Shown: positions 55,668 to 64,000 of the stretch, piece by piece
Layout of the letters: each line of letters starts with the position of its first letter
Position numbering within the stretch: position 1 is the stretch's first letter
Source of the DNA: Waterburya agarophytonicola KI4
GTDB lineage: Bacteria; Cyanobacteriota; Cyanobacteriia; Cyanobacteriales; Xenococcaceae
Assembly: GCF_020640915.1 (NCBI RefSeq)
Contig: NZ_JADWDC010000012.1
Coordinates: forward strand, 36,554 to 100,553
Length of the DNA stretch: 64,000 nt
Direction of reading: 5' to 3'
Made by a program: the position numbers and the translations under genes
Notes under the pieces: model-generated
The model's database searches: none
What the model saw: the letters and a program-made list of their open reading frames with translations, nothing else
Told to the model about the DNA's origin: nothing

Positions 55668-56906
55668 TCATAAATCTTTTCTAAAACCTTCTCCCTGTTC
55701 CATTCTTTCCTTAGAAAGATCGGGTTCTATTTCGGAATCTGAATTAGTTCGATTAATCATAAAAAAGCCAATTCCTCCAAGAGCGAGGAAAACAAAAACT
55801 ACAATTAAACTAATAATATTGCGATCGATATGTTTGCTTTTTGGTTTGTCTGGGGTCGTTTTTTGAGGTCGAGAATGCTTGGTAGTAGAGTCAATTTTCT
55901 CTTGAGGTAAAACTGCTTGATCGCAATTTTCACTTACAGTCTTTGGAAGATCATGGCGATCGATAGTAGAAGTAGCAACCAATTTAATTTTTGCCGTTGA
56001 AGACATTGAAACATCCCCTAGATCGTTATTTAAATCCCGATCTAAAACGCAAGATTGAATAGAAGTAATAGATTGCGCCTTGGTAAGACGAGCAGACGAC
56101 AATTTATTTAACCCTTGCAAAACATCGTGTGCTAACTTATAACGATCTTTGAAATGATACCTTGTCATGGTAGTTAATATTTCAGCCAATTCGCGGCTGA
56201 TATTAGCCGAAGACTCCCAAATAATTTCTCCATCATCATCTTCGGGTAAATCTAGAGGAGCAATTCCCGTAAGAGCCTGAATAGCAATCATTCCCAAAGC
56301 ATATAAATCACTAGAAGGACGAGGCTTACCCCTAGCTTGCTCCGTTGGCATATAACCTTGAGTACCTACTGCTACAGTCAATTGACCAATATTAGTTTGT
56401 TGTCCTTGAAGTACTTCTTTGACCGTGCCAAAATCTACTAACACAACTTTACCATCAAGGTCGCAACGGATTAGATTGTCTGGTTTGACATCGCGGTGAA
56501 TTACGCCTCTACCATGAACGAACTTGAGAATATTCAACCCATCCCGCAAAAGATCGATCGCCTGGCTTTCCGACCAGATTAGACCAGAATCTAGCTCTTT
56601 TCCCAGGGTTTCACCTTGAATATATTGCTGTACCAAATAAAACTTTTCATCTTCCTCAAAATAAGCCAAAAGCTTGGGGATCTGTTGATGATGACCCAAA
56701 TTATGGAGGGTAGAAGCTTCTGTTTGAAACAATCGTCTGGCTATGGCTAAAAACTTGGGATCTTGGCTACTGGGATGGAGTTGCTTAACCACACAAGTAT
56801 CTCTTCCTGGTAGTTGAGTATCCTCTGCCAAATAAGTCTTGCCAAACCCCCCCTCAGCAAGATACTCAAGGATTTTATAACGAGAGCCTATAATCTTTCC
56901 CTTCAC
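55668..56906 (-). CDS. Ser/Thr protein kinase with single membrane helix
   Basis: 412 residues. Kinase domain (about 8-270): AEGGFGKTYLAEDT, HRDVKPDN, LVDFGTVKEV and GYMPTEQARGKPRPSSDLYALG. A linker with a basic stretch precedes one TM helix (about 365-388) and only about 25 further residues, so the sensor tail is short. It converges with the PsbP-like kinase gene 25 bp away and is independent of it in sequence. Same subfamily as the other kinases here. Confidence 0.92.
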   Translation of the reverse strand: MKGKIIGSRYKILEYLAEGGFGKTYLAEDTQLPGRDTCVVKQLHPSSQDPKFLAIARRLFQTEASTLHNLGHHQQIPKLLAYFEEDEKFYLVQQYIQGETLGKELDSGLIWSESQAIDLLRDGLNILKFVHGRGVIHRDVKPDNLIRCDLDGKVVLVDFGTVKEVLQGQQTNIGQLTVAVGTQGYMPTEQARGKPRPSSDLYALGMIAIQALTGIAPLDLPEDDDGEIIWESSANISRELAEILTTMTRYHFKDRYKLAHDVLQGLNKLSSARLTKAQSITSIQSCVLDRDLNNDLGDVSMSSTAKIKLVATSTIDRHDLPKTVSENCDQAVLPQEKIDSTTKHSRPQKTTPDKPKSKHIDRNIISLIVVFVFLALGGIGFFMINRTNSDSEIEPDLSKERMEQGEGFRKDL

Positions 56907-57122
56907 AGCTGAGTATTAATTGAGGTTTGATAAGTGTATTGAAACACATCAGTATTCTAAGCTTAAATACGCAATCTTTATAATAATAAAATATTAATAC
57001 ATCTAGTGGGTTACATTTGATGTTTAAATCCTGCAATTAAGACGGCACAATAAATATAATAAGTATCCGCACTGAAAACAATAGTTATTGCGACAGAGCG
57101 ATCGAATTAGAGGTAAGTTAGA

Positions 57123-57902
57123 TTGGACGAATCATATCAAGACTATATCAACCGAGTGGCAAGGTTAACCTTACCAACTGCTTGTTCAATGCAACTACAA
57201 ACTATTCAGCATTCTCCTAAGTTTGTGGAAGGAAAGCCAGTTTCTTTTCCTGGTTATAGCGCGATCACCCCTCCGATGGAGGAAGATAATCTCAATCAGG
57301 ATTTTTATCGTCAGGTAGAAACTATTCAACAACAACTATCCCAACAGCTAGAAACAGATCTCTTTATCCCTCTACCTGCAAGTAGTTTTCACTTCACTTT
57401 AGCAGACTTGATTTGGGACGAAAGTTATCGTCAAGCGATCGCAGCTAATGCTGAGTTTGATCGTGTCTTACAGCAAGAAGTTGCAGCCAGTTTTCAACAG
57501 TATCAAGAGTCTCTATCAGATAAAAAACCCCTTACTTGGCAATTATGGGGGGTTATGGCAAGACCAAGGGCAATTATGGCTTGTTTAGTTCCCAAAGATC
57601 GAGAAAGCTACGAATCAGTAATTCAGCTACGTCGCTATCTCTATCAAAATTCGGGTTTGGTTGGTTTAGGAATCGAGCAACAGTACGATATTACGGCTCA
57701 TATTACTTTAGGTTATTTTGATAAAATTCCTCCTAGTTTAAATCGCGATCGCCTTTGTATTGTATTGTCTCAAATCAACGATCGCCTTCTAGAAAGTGAA
57801 TTACCCGTGTTTACTGTCAAAGAAGCCCAATTACGCAAGTTTGACAACATGGTTGATTACCATCGTCAACCAGAGTGGGCAACGGTTAAGTTTGGTGTAT
57901 AG
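57123..57902 (+). CDS. 2H-phosphoesterase-like protein (DUF1868 type)
   Basis: 259 residues from TTG 57123, with AGAGGTAAG just upstream. The two HxT motifs of the 2H superfamily are visible: FHFTLADL (H90, T92) and AHITLGYF (H193, T195). Such enzymes cleave 2',3'-cyclic phosphates, including RNA ligation or cyclic-nucleotide intermediates; the DUF1868 substrate is not known. An ordered N-terminal region FVEGKPVSFPGYSAI precedes the core. It is 26 bp upstream of cobH on the same strand. Confidence 0.8.
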   Translation: MDESYQDYINRVARLTLPTACSMQLQTIQHSPKFVEGKPVSFPGYSAITPPMEEDNLNQDFYRQVETIQQQLSQQLETDLFIPLPASSFHFTLADLIWDESYRQAIAANAEFDRVLQQEVAASFQQYQESLSDKKPLTWQLWGVMARPRAIMACLVPKDRESYESVIQLRRYLYQNSGLVGLGIEQQYDITAHITLGYFDKIPPSLNRDRLCIVLSQINDRLLESELPVFTVKEAQLRKFDNMVDYHRQPEWATVKFGV

Positions 57903-57928
57903 ATCAGAACTAAGGGCTTTTTTGATAG

Positions 57929-58543
57929 ATGAAAACTGCTTTAAATCATCCTATTGTCGAACAGAGTTTTGCGATTATCGATCGAGAAGTAGGCAAACAT
58001 CAACTAAACCAGCGAGAATATGCAATCTCACGACGAGTAATTCATGCCACCGCTGATTTTGAATATCTAAATTTACTAAAATTTAGTCCTAGTGCGATCG
58101 ACTCTGGTATTGCAGCTATCAAGTCTGGCGTGCCAATTATTACCGATGTGACAATGGTGGAAAGGGGTATTAAAGGTTTAGTGGCAAAAACTTTTAATAA
58201 TCCCGTCATTGCAGCGATCGATTTGGCTAAAACTGCCGATCCTGGAAAAACTCGCACCGAAACAGGCTTGCTGAAATGTTGCGCTCGATATCCCGAAGCA
58301 ATTTATGTCATTGGTAATGCACCCACGGCACTTCTAGGTTTATGCGATCAAATATCTCATGGTAAAGCTATGCCAGCCTTGGTAATAGGCGTGCCTGTTG
58401 GTTTTGTCTCCGTGATTGAATCAAAACAGGCACTCTTACAATTAGATATACCCCAAATAGTCATCGAAGGAAGAAAGGGAGGTTCTCCCGCAGCAGCTTC
58501 TATTGTTAATGCTTTATTGGTTTTGGCATCTTATAGGAACTAG
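57929..58543 (+). CDS. cobH: Precorrin-8X methylmutase
   Basis: 204 residues, usual CobH/CbiC length. The catalytic His H39 is in RRVIHATADFEY, and GVPIITDVTMVERGI, TRTETGLLK, GNAPTALLGL and VGFVSVIESKQAL are the other conserved blocks. It shifts the C11 methyl to C12, making hydrogenobyrinate (or cobyrinate), in corrin ring synthesis. It follows the 2H-phosphoesterase gene; other cob genes are not in view. Confidence 0.95.
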   Translation: MKTALNHPIVEQSFAIIDREVGKHQLNQREYAISRRVIHATADFEYLNLLKFSPSAIDSGIAAIKSGVPIITDVTMVERGIKGLVAKTFNNPVIAAIDLAKTADPGKTRTETGLLKCCARYPEAIYVIGNAPTALLGLCDQISHGKAMPALVIGVPVGFVSVIESKQALLQLDIPQIVIEGRKGGSPAAASIVNALLVLASYRN

Positions 58544-58572
58544 CTAAACAAAATTAATTAGATTTGAGAAGT

Positions 58573-59382
58573 TTATAAAATTGAATCTAATAAGCGATCG
58601 CCTTCGGGAATAAATTCTCGGTATTTATATTTAACAAGATTTAATTGGGGTTGAGTTAAAATTCTTTGCAAGGAATCTCGTTGTTCGGCGGTAACTCCCC
58701 GATCTATAATGTCGCAAGCCTTATTGCCAAAGCGATCGCTAATCGATAAAGATGCTCCGCTACTAACCAATAATTCAACTATTTCGATTCGAGAATTTCC
58801 TGTAGCGTACATTAACGCTGTTTTACCATCTTGTGCCTGAGCGTCAATTTCCGCACCACTATCAATGAGATGCATGACGATCTGTAGTTTGTCATTAATT
58901 GGTCGAGCATCCCGAATACCTAAGATAGCAGTCTTCATTAAAGGAGTAATTCCCTTGCTATCTCTCAGGTTGGGATCTCCACCCCGAATCAACAACAATT
59001 TAACAATATCAGGCAGACACCAAAGAATTGCAATTTCTAAGGGAGTACACCCGCAACTGTCTTTGATATTAGGATTTGCCCCATATTCAAGTAACAGAGA
59101 CAAACATTCTTTGTTAGCAGTAATGCGATAAAGAGTTTTTGAGCGATCGCGGATACTACCTTGAGGTAGAGTAAAGTGATTTTTCTCAAAGATCGAAAAT
59201 ATCAATGACTCCTCTGTTTTGGCTGCTGTTTTAGCATTAGGATTGACTCCCTGCTGTAGCAGTTTCTTAACAGTACCAAGATCGTTAATAGCGATCGCTT
59301 TAATCAATTTTAATTCTTGCTTGCGAGAATATTGCGTAAGGCGATCGACTATCTCAAAAATTCTCCAACTCACAATCTTCAA
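58573..59382 (-). CDS. Ankyrin-repeat protein
   Basis: 269 residues. At least five ankyrin units: NDLGTVKKLLQQGVNPNAK, NKECLSLLLEYGANPNIKD, CLPDIVKLLLIRGGDPNLRD, KLQIVMHLIDSGAEIDAQ and SRIEIVELLVSSGASLSISD. A protein-interaction scaffold; partner unknown. Starts at TTG 59382 or GTG 59373, both plausible. No signal peptide; cytoplasmic. Confidence 0.88.
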   Translation of the reverse strand: MKIVSWRIFEIVDRLTQYSRKQELKLIKAIAINDLGTVKKLLQQGVNPNAKTAAKTEESLIFSIFEKNHFTLPQGSIRDRSKTLYRITANKECLSLLLEYGANPNIKDSCGCTPLEIAILWCLPDIVKLLLIRGGDPNLRDSKGITPLMKTAILGIRDARPINDKLQIVMHLIDSGAEIDAQAQDGKTALMYATGNSRIEIVELLVSSGASLSISDRFGNKACDIIDRGVTAEQRDSLQRILTQPQLNLVKYKYREFIPEGDRLLDSIL

Positions 59383-59426
59383 TCCAGTTTTGCGAAAGAT
59401 TAAAAGTATTGTAAGACAAATATTAA

Positions 59427-60941
59427 TTACTCATGACTAATAGGAGTTCTACCATAAAGATGAGTAAGATACTTCAAACGAGTACTCAATTCATCATTAA
59501 AAGCTTCTTCGCGACAACGCCACGTCCAGTTACCTGTAGGTTGAGAAGGGGTATTCATTTTGGCATCTGTACCCAAGCCTAAAATATCTTGAAAAGGTAG
59601 AACTACCGTATTGCCTACCGAACCTAAAGCCAGACGAATTAACGCCCAATGAATGCCATCGTCGCAAAGACAACCCAAATAATCTACCACTCTAGCTTGA
59701 GCTTCAGGCGATCGCTCGTAGAACCAACCAACCGAGGTATTATTATCGTGAGTGCCTGTATAAACAAGACAGTTGCGATCTGTATAGTTGAAGGGCAGAA
59801 AACCATTAGCGCGATCATCATCAAAGGCAAATTGCAAAATTTTCATCCCAGGGAAACTAAACTTATCTCGCAATGCCTCTACTTCAGGAGTAATTACCCC
59901 CAAGTCTTCTGCCACGATGGGTAACTTGCCCAATTGTTTTTCTAAGAGTTGGAAAAATTCATCCCCAGGGGCATCAAGCCACGTTCCATTCATAGCAGTC
60001 TTTTCCCCTTGGGGTACTGCCCAATATGCCTGAAATCCTCTAAAGTGATCGATCCGAATAATATCGACGTATTCTAAAATACCCTCAACTCTTCTGATCC
60101 ACCATTTAAAGTCAGTCTTTTCTAGTTCTTCCCAGTTATAAACGGGGTTGCCCCAAAGTTGCCCCGTAGCACTAAAATAATCTGGCGGTACGCCAGCCAT
60201 TAGAGATGCTTCTCCAGTCTCTTCATCAAGGCAGAAAATATCTTTATGAGCCCAAACATCAACGCTATCGTGGGCGACATAGATGGGAATATCGCCAAAG
60301 ATTTTGATTCCTTTTTGATTGGCATATTGTTTGAGGTTTTTCCACTGACAGAAAAACTGATATTGAATGAACTTATGAAAAAAGATTTCATCGGCTAATT
60401 CTGTCGCCCATTTCGCCATCGCTTCGGGTTGGCGATAAGCAATATCAGCATCCCATTGATGCCAACTCTTACCATTGTGAGCTTGTTTAAGAGACATGAA
60501 TAGAGCATAGTCGCTCAACCAGTCATTTTGGCGATCGCAAAAACGCTTAAATTCACTGTCTGCTGTTTTGGCTATTTGGGTTTTGAAGCGATCGCTTGCT
60601 CTCCGCAAAAGAGGAATTTTACTAGCAATGACGCGATCAAAATCTACTCGATCTAAAGGAAAATCTGGAGTCGAATTTAACTCTTCGGTGGTTAACAAAT
60701 CCTTTCCGTGTAAAACTTCGGGACTAATTAATAAAGGATTTCCTGCCAAAGCGGAATAAGACAAATAAGGGGAGTTACCAAAACCCGTTGGTCCAATCGG
60801 TAAAATCTGCCATATTTGTTGGTCGCTGTTTGCCAAAAAGTCAATAAACTTATAAGCCTGATCGCCTAAATCTCCAATGCCAAAACGGCTAGGCAGAGAA
60901 GTAGGATGAAGCAAAATACCGCTAGCTCTGAAATCTAACAT
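59427..60941 (-). CDS. malQ: 4-alpha-glucanotransferase (amylomaltase)
   Basis: 504 residues, GH77. Opening GILLHPTSLPSRFGIGDLG and the catalytic motifs IIRIDHFRGF (nucleophile Asp), VAEDLGVITPEVE (acid/base Glu) and GTHDNNTSVGW are present. It transfers alpha-1,4-glucan segments in glycogen and maltodextrin turnover. Normal length for bacterial amylomaltase; monocistronic. Confidence 0.96.
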   Translation of the reverse strand: MLDFRASGILLHPTSLPSRFGIGDLGDQAYKFIDFLANSDQQIWQILPIGPTGFGNSPYLSYSALAGNPLLISPEVLHGKDLLTTEELNSTPDFPLDRVDFDRVIASKIPLLRRASDRFKTQIAKTADSEFKRFCDRQNDWLSDYALFMSLKQAHNGKSWHQWDADIAYRQPEAMAKWATELADEIFFHKFIQYQFFCQWKNLKQYANQKGIKIFGDIPIYVAHDSVDVWAHKDIFCLDEETGEASLMAGVPPDYFSATGQLWGNPVYNWEELEKTDFKWWIRRVEGILEYVDIIRIDHFRGFQAYWAVPQGEKTAMNGTWLDAPGDEFFQLLEKQLGKLPIVAEDLGVITPEVEALRDKFSFPGMKILQFAFDDDRANGFLPFNYTDRNCLVYTGTHDNNTSVGWFYERSPEAQARVVDYLGCLCDDGIHWALIRLALGSVGNTVVLPFQDILGLGTDAKMNTPSQPTGNWTWRCREEAFNDELSTRLKYLTHLYGRTPISHE

Positions 60942-61298
60942 TTATGATCAATAAATTTTAGTAATTTTTGTACTGATGTTTCCGTCTGTCCCAGAAAAAC
61001 CATAGCTTTTTGCTAGCTTTGGTATCGAACTAGTTTACAAAAGTTTGAATAAAGTTATCAAGCATTGCGTAAAAGATCTCTTCTCAGATGTGGTCACTTT
61101 TTGGTAGCGTATAAAGATCGGAGAAAAAATAACCAACCTCGACAATAATCTTAACGGGTCATAGACCCGCAAAGGTTTTGCGAAGCAGCGCGGTCTTGGG
61201 GATTTCCCCCATGAGGGACTGCTGAGGGTGTCTCGCACATTAAAACTTTATTTAAAGGTTTGCCCCATTAGCTATCTTAAAATTAGGAGAATCAAACA
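60942..61298. other. Region between malQ and psbZ with two hairpin repeats
   Basis: 357 bp. No gene supported. It contains CGGGTC-ATA-GACCCG (61155-61169) and a longer hairpin listed separately (61190-61222). The sequence between 61040 and 61140 has no recognisable element. A divergent promoter pair for malQ and psbZ must lie here. Confidence 0.55.
61190..61222. repeat. Interspersed hairpin repeat upstream of psbZ
   Basis: GCGGTC (61190-61195) pairs with GACTGC (61217-61222) with one G-T, and TGGGG/CCCCCA pairs inside around ATTT. It resembles the GGGG...CCCC class of cyanobacterial interspersed hairpins (similar to the GCGGTCTTGGGG-type family). It lies 76 bp before psbZ. Confidence 0.5.
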
Positions 61299-61487
61299 AT
61301 GACTATTTTATTTCAACTGGCACTAGTAGCCTTAGTTCTATTTTCTTTTGTTATGGTAATTGGAGTTCCCGTTGCCTATGCTTCCCCCCAAAATTGGGAA
61401 CAATCTAAATCTCTAATCTATGTTGGTTCGGGGATTTGGACTGTGTTAGTAGTAGCAGTAGCAGTTTTAAACTTTTTTGTTATATAA
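61299..61487 (+). CDS. psbZ: Photosystem II protein PsbZ (Ycf9)
   Basis: 62 residues, the normal size. Two transmembrane helices (about 4-24 and 40-60) flank a short loop with [14 protein letters not shown], the PsbZ signature. It sits in the thylakoid membrane near CP43, stabilising PSII-antenna interaction. AGGAG (61285-61289) precedes the ATG at 9 bases. Followed by a HIP1-type hairpin. Confidence 0.97.
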   Translation: MTILFQLALVALVLFSFVMVIGVPVAYASPQNWEQSKSLIYVGSGIWTVLVVAVAVLNFFVI

Positions 61488-61516
61488 ACAACAAGACTAA
61501 ACCAACTGAAACAACG

Positions 61517-61556
61517 AGCGATCGCTTTAAAACATGGCGATCGCCTTTTAATCTTA
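61517..61556 (+). terminator. HIP1-type hairpin after psbZ
   Basis: GAGCGATCGC and GGCGATCGCC, separated by TTTAAAACAT, are followed by TTTTAATCTT. Facing GCGATCGC octamers make a stem and a short U-rich tail, as after the CHAT gene. Separates psbZ from ribH. Confidence 0.45.
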
Positions 61557-61590
61557 TAAAGTAAAATTGTAATTGTAAATATCTGGACTT

Positions 61591-62145
61591 ATGGCTGTTT
61601 TTGAAGGTACTTTTGCAGGAGATGTCTCAAATTTAAAAATAGCGATCGTGATCGGTCGTTTTAATGATTTGGTGACTGATAAACTAATTTCAGGTTGTCA
61701 AGACTGTCTCAAACGTCATGGTATCAATATCGAGCCTAACAATGGTCAAGTAGACTATGTTTGGGTTCCTGGTAGCTACGAAATTGCCATGGTAGCCAGA
61801 CAATTAGCTCTGACTGGTGGTTATAACGCTATTATCTGTTTGGGTGCAGTGATTCGCGGACAAACCCCTCATTTTGATTATGTCTCATCAGAAGCAGCTA
61901 AAGGAGTGGCAGCAGCTAGTTTTCAAACGGGAGTACCAGTTATTTTCGGTGTACTAACCGTGGATACTATGCAACAGGCTCTAGAAAGAGCAGGGATCAA
62001 AAGTAATTTGGGATGGAACTATGCTTTAAATGCCCTGGAAATGGCTAGTTTGATGCAGCAGATACAAAACACTTCATCTTCACCTTCGGCAGCTAATTTG
62101 CCCCCTGGAAATGAGACTATTGCTTTACCGAAAGTAACAACTTAG
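61591..62145 (+). CDS. ribH: 6,7-dimethyl-8-ribityllumazine synthase
   Basis: 184 residues. Typical lumazine synthase: [32 protein letters not shown], catalytic region [21 protein letters not shown] and [16 protein letters not shown]. It joins ArP and 3,4-dihydroxy-2-butanone phosphate, the penultimate step of riboflavin synthesis. A C-terminal extension of about 25 residues ([16 protein letters not shown]) is longer than in E. coli. No FMN riboswitch visible. Confidence 0.96.
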   Translation: MAVFEGTFAGDVSNLKIAIVIGRFNDLVTDKLISGCQDCLKRHGINIEPNNGQVDYVWVPGSYEIAMVARQLALTGGYNAIICLGAVIRGQTPHFDYVSSEAAKGVAAASFQTGVPVIFGVLTVDTMQQALERAGIKSNLGWNYALNALEMASLMQQIQNTSSSPSAANLPPGNETIALPKVTT

Positions 62146-62312
62146 AATACAAATACTAGCGATTTCTAATTTTCAAGACAAAGACTGAAGCTTTTATAAA
62201 GATATCCCGACAATATTGCTGACTTAATTTATAGTTTATTTATTAAATCAGCAACACAGTTTGTTTTTGCCTTGTTTCGGAAGATTCATTACACCGCCAC
62301 AGTATAGCGTTT

Positions 62313-64000
62313 GTGAATAGCAAAGTACCTCAGGATCGTGGGCTAGATGGGAAAAATGTTAAAGATAACGAGATATCAAATAATGCAGAGATAGATGAAT
62401 TTTATCTGAGTATTTATCAAGGAACGACAGCAGCAATTTGCGTAATTGAGGTATTGGGAGAAGGAGAATATCTTTATGTTGACCTTAACTCCCCCTGTAA
62501 TGCTTGGCTTGGCACTACCACAGAAAGCTTTAAGGGAAAAACTCCTCAAGAAATATTTGCTCTTGAAGATATTGCCACAATCTTGCAAACCTATGATGAT
62601 TGTGTGCGATCAAAGAAAGCGATCGGTTACGAAAAATATATTTTAGTGGATAACAAACGCAGTTGCTGGATGACTACTATAAATCCCCTGGTAGATAGAA
62701 ATGGCAAGGTTTATCGTTTAATTTCCACCAGCATCAACATCAGTCAAAGAAAAGAAATAGAAGTAGAACAGCGCACCGCCGAATTGCGATCGACTCTGGC
62801 AAAGTTGCAACAAGCTCTAAAATCCGAAGAATTGGTACGCTCGATCACCGAAGCTATCCGCGATAGTCTCGATGAAAAGCAAGTTCTACAAACTGCCACC
62901 AAAAGTCTCACGGAAGGACTAAAGTTAGAGTGCTGTCAAATAGAATTATATAAATACGAAGGCAGCATTACTGAGGTAATTTGTGAATATCCGATTGTTT
63001 TACCCGATGAAAGAGGAATTCACCGCCAAGTCAAGGATTTTCCCGAATTATACGCTCGTTTATTAAATAAAGAATCGATTCATTTTGTTGACTGGTTGCC
63101 TACAGTTGGCCACCGACAACAGCGAGTAACTCGCTTAGTTAGTCCCATTTTCGACGATCGCGGTATTTTGGGCAATATTTGGCTGATGCGCCCCAAAGAA
63201 AGCATTTTTGAACCAGAAGAAATTCAACTAGTACAGCAAATTGCCGATCAATGTGCGATCGCAATTCGCCAAGCCAGACTTTATAAAGCAGAACAAATAC
63301 AAGTTAAAGAATTAGAAAAACTCAATTTAGTTAAAGATGATTTTCTTAAAACTATTTCCCATGAATTGCGAACTCCCATGAGTCGTCTTCGCCTGGCAAT
63401 TAGTACCTTAGAAAACCTTTTAGAAGTAGAAATTGGTGCCCATCAATCCCCCAAAATCAATAAGGTAATGGAAATTTTTCATTCCTCTTTTAAAAAACAA
63501 AATCAATTAGTAGACGATCTACTAACTCTTTGCTACGTCGATGCTGCTAGCAAGCCCGATCTTTGGCAAGAAATTAATTTACCAACTTGGATTCCTCAAA
63601 TAGTCAAAACTTTTTCTCTGGGGGAAAGGCAGCAAACACTACAGTTAGATTTAGCCCAAGATACCCCCATCTTACGTTCTGATGCCAAAATGCTCAAACG
63701 AGTGGTACATGAATTGTTGAATAATGCCTATAAATATACTCCTCCAGACGGACATATTATTATTTGCACGAACAATACTCCCACCCAACTATTAATCAAA
63801 GTTATTAATACTGGAATAGAAATTCCTATTGACGAGCAAGAAAGAATTTTTGATAAATTTTATCGCATACCAAATAGAGATCCTTGGCAACATGGAGGAA
63901 CGGGAATTGGTTTGGCTTTAGTCAAAAAACTAGTCAAGTTATTAGGAGGAGAAATTACAGTTAGTAGCCAAGAACAAACCACTACCTTTACTATTGCTTT
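62313..64000 (+). CDS. PAS-GAF sensor histidine kinase, 3' end outside window
   Basis: At least 562 residues from GTG 62313. TTG codons further upstream in the same frame are alternative starts; no convincing ribosome site is seen. A PAS domain (about 30-140, with YVDLNSPCNAWLG and TSINISQRKE), a coiled coil, a GAF domain (about 175-330, with QLVQQIADQCAIAIRQARL) and a HisKA domain with phospho-acceptor H350 in TISHELRTPM, then HATPase_c with NNAYKYTPP, the F box DKFYR and GGTGIGLAL. No TM helix: cytoplasmic sensor. The frame continues past the window end. Confidence 0.9.
   Translation, partial: MNSKVPQDRGLDGKNVKDNEISNNAEIDEFYLSIYQGTTAAICVIEVLGEGEYLYVDLNSPCNAWLGTTTESFKGKTPQEIFALEDIATILQTYDDCVRSKKAIGYEKYILVDNKRSCWMTTINPLVDRNGKVYRLISTSINISQRKEIEVEQRTAELRSTLAKLQQALKSEELVRSITEAIRDSLDEKQVLQTATKSLTEGLKLECCQIELYKYEGSITEVICEYPIVLPDERGIHRQVKDFPELYARLLNKESIHFVDWLPTVGHRQQRVTRLVSPIFDDRGILGNIWLMRPKESIFEPEEIQLVQQIADQCAIAIRQARLYKAEQIQVKELEKLNLVKDDFLKTISHELRTPMSRLRLAISTLENLLEVEIGAHQSPKINKVMEIFHSSFKKQNQLVDDLLTLCYVDAASKPDLWQEINLPTWIPQIVKTFSLGERQQTLQLDLAQDTPILRSDAKMLKRVVHELLNNAYKYTPPDGHIIICTNNTPTQLLIKVINTGIEIPIDEQERIFDKFYRIPNRDPWQHGGTGIGLALVKKLVKLLGGEITVSSQEQTTTFTIA

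Overview
The window is chromosomal DNA of a cyanobacterium. The octamer GCGATCGC (HIP1) occurs many times, and the gene set includes psbZ, rpaB, phycocyanin cpcBA with the lyase gene cpcE, the ferredoxin-dependent bilin reductases pebA and pebB, a ChlH-type Mg-chelatase subunit, PsbP-like kinase tails and cyanobacterial IspG and TtcA. Making phycoerythrobilin (pebAB) points to a phycoerythrin-capable strain. The AT-rich sequence and repeat content would suit a coccoid or pleurocapsalean lineage, but the genus cannot be fixed from this window.

Layout. 1-13 kb holds housekeeping genes: a CHAT-protease-like protein cut by the window edge, a lytic transglycosylase, a GT2 glycosyltransferase, ispG, a membrane-anchored C39-like peptidase, a nucleoside-phosphorylase-like protein, lepB, a 2Fe-2S ferredoxin, a squalene/phytoene-synthase relative and a metallo-beta-lactamase-fold enzyme. 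A histidine kinase follows at 12.6-14.1 kb. 14.3-27.2 kb is a co-directional surface-polysaccharide locus: SDR sugar enzyme, Wzm/Wzt ABC exporter, sugar C-methyltransferase, RfbC, GT2, polysaccharide pyruvyl transferase, DUF4910 aminopeptidase-like protein, class III aminotransferase, RfbF-like cytidylyltransferase, methyltransferase and PIG-L deacetylase. It looks like a route to a C-methylated, CDP-activated deoxysugar and its export. NfeD/SPFH, a Ser/Thr kinase, a MalK-type ATPase and TtcA come next.

33.0-36.2 kb is the most unusual part: six tandem genes for small secreted-type peptides. Each has a conserved leader ending in Gly-Gly followed by Arg-Arg, and a Cys-free, Asn-rich core. The first four are recent duplicates with conserved ends and a variable middle. 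Strong, unrelated hairpins separate the later copies, and a convergent parvulin-type isomerase gene lies beside them. No transporter or maturation enzyme for them is visible here.

36.4-45.8 kb carries a ChlH-family gene with two short repeat elements inserted in frame, a DUF427 protein, a ProA paralogue that has lost its catalytic Cys, a tRNA-Gly(GCC), radA and rpaB. 46-50.2 kb is a light-harvesting block: pebA, pebB (interrupted by one extra G in a 10-G run), cpcB, cpcA and cpcE, with structured RNA between the last genes. 50-54 kb is a probable three-gene redox operon (GST, PPOX-like, FAD oxidase) opposite a TetR regulator, with a palindromic operator between them. 54-64 kb holds two more Ser/Thr kinases, a 2H-phosphoesterase-like protein, cobH, an ankyrin protein, malQ, psbZ, ribH and a PAS-GAF histidine kinase cut by the window end.

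No CRISPR array, insertion sequence, prophage or rRNA operon was seen.
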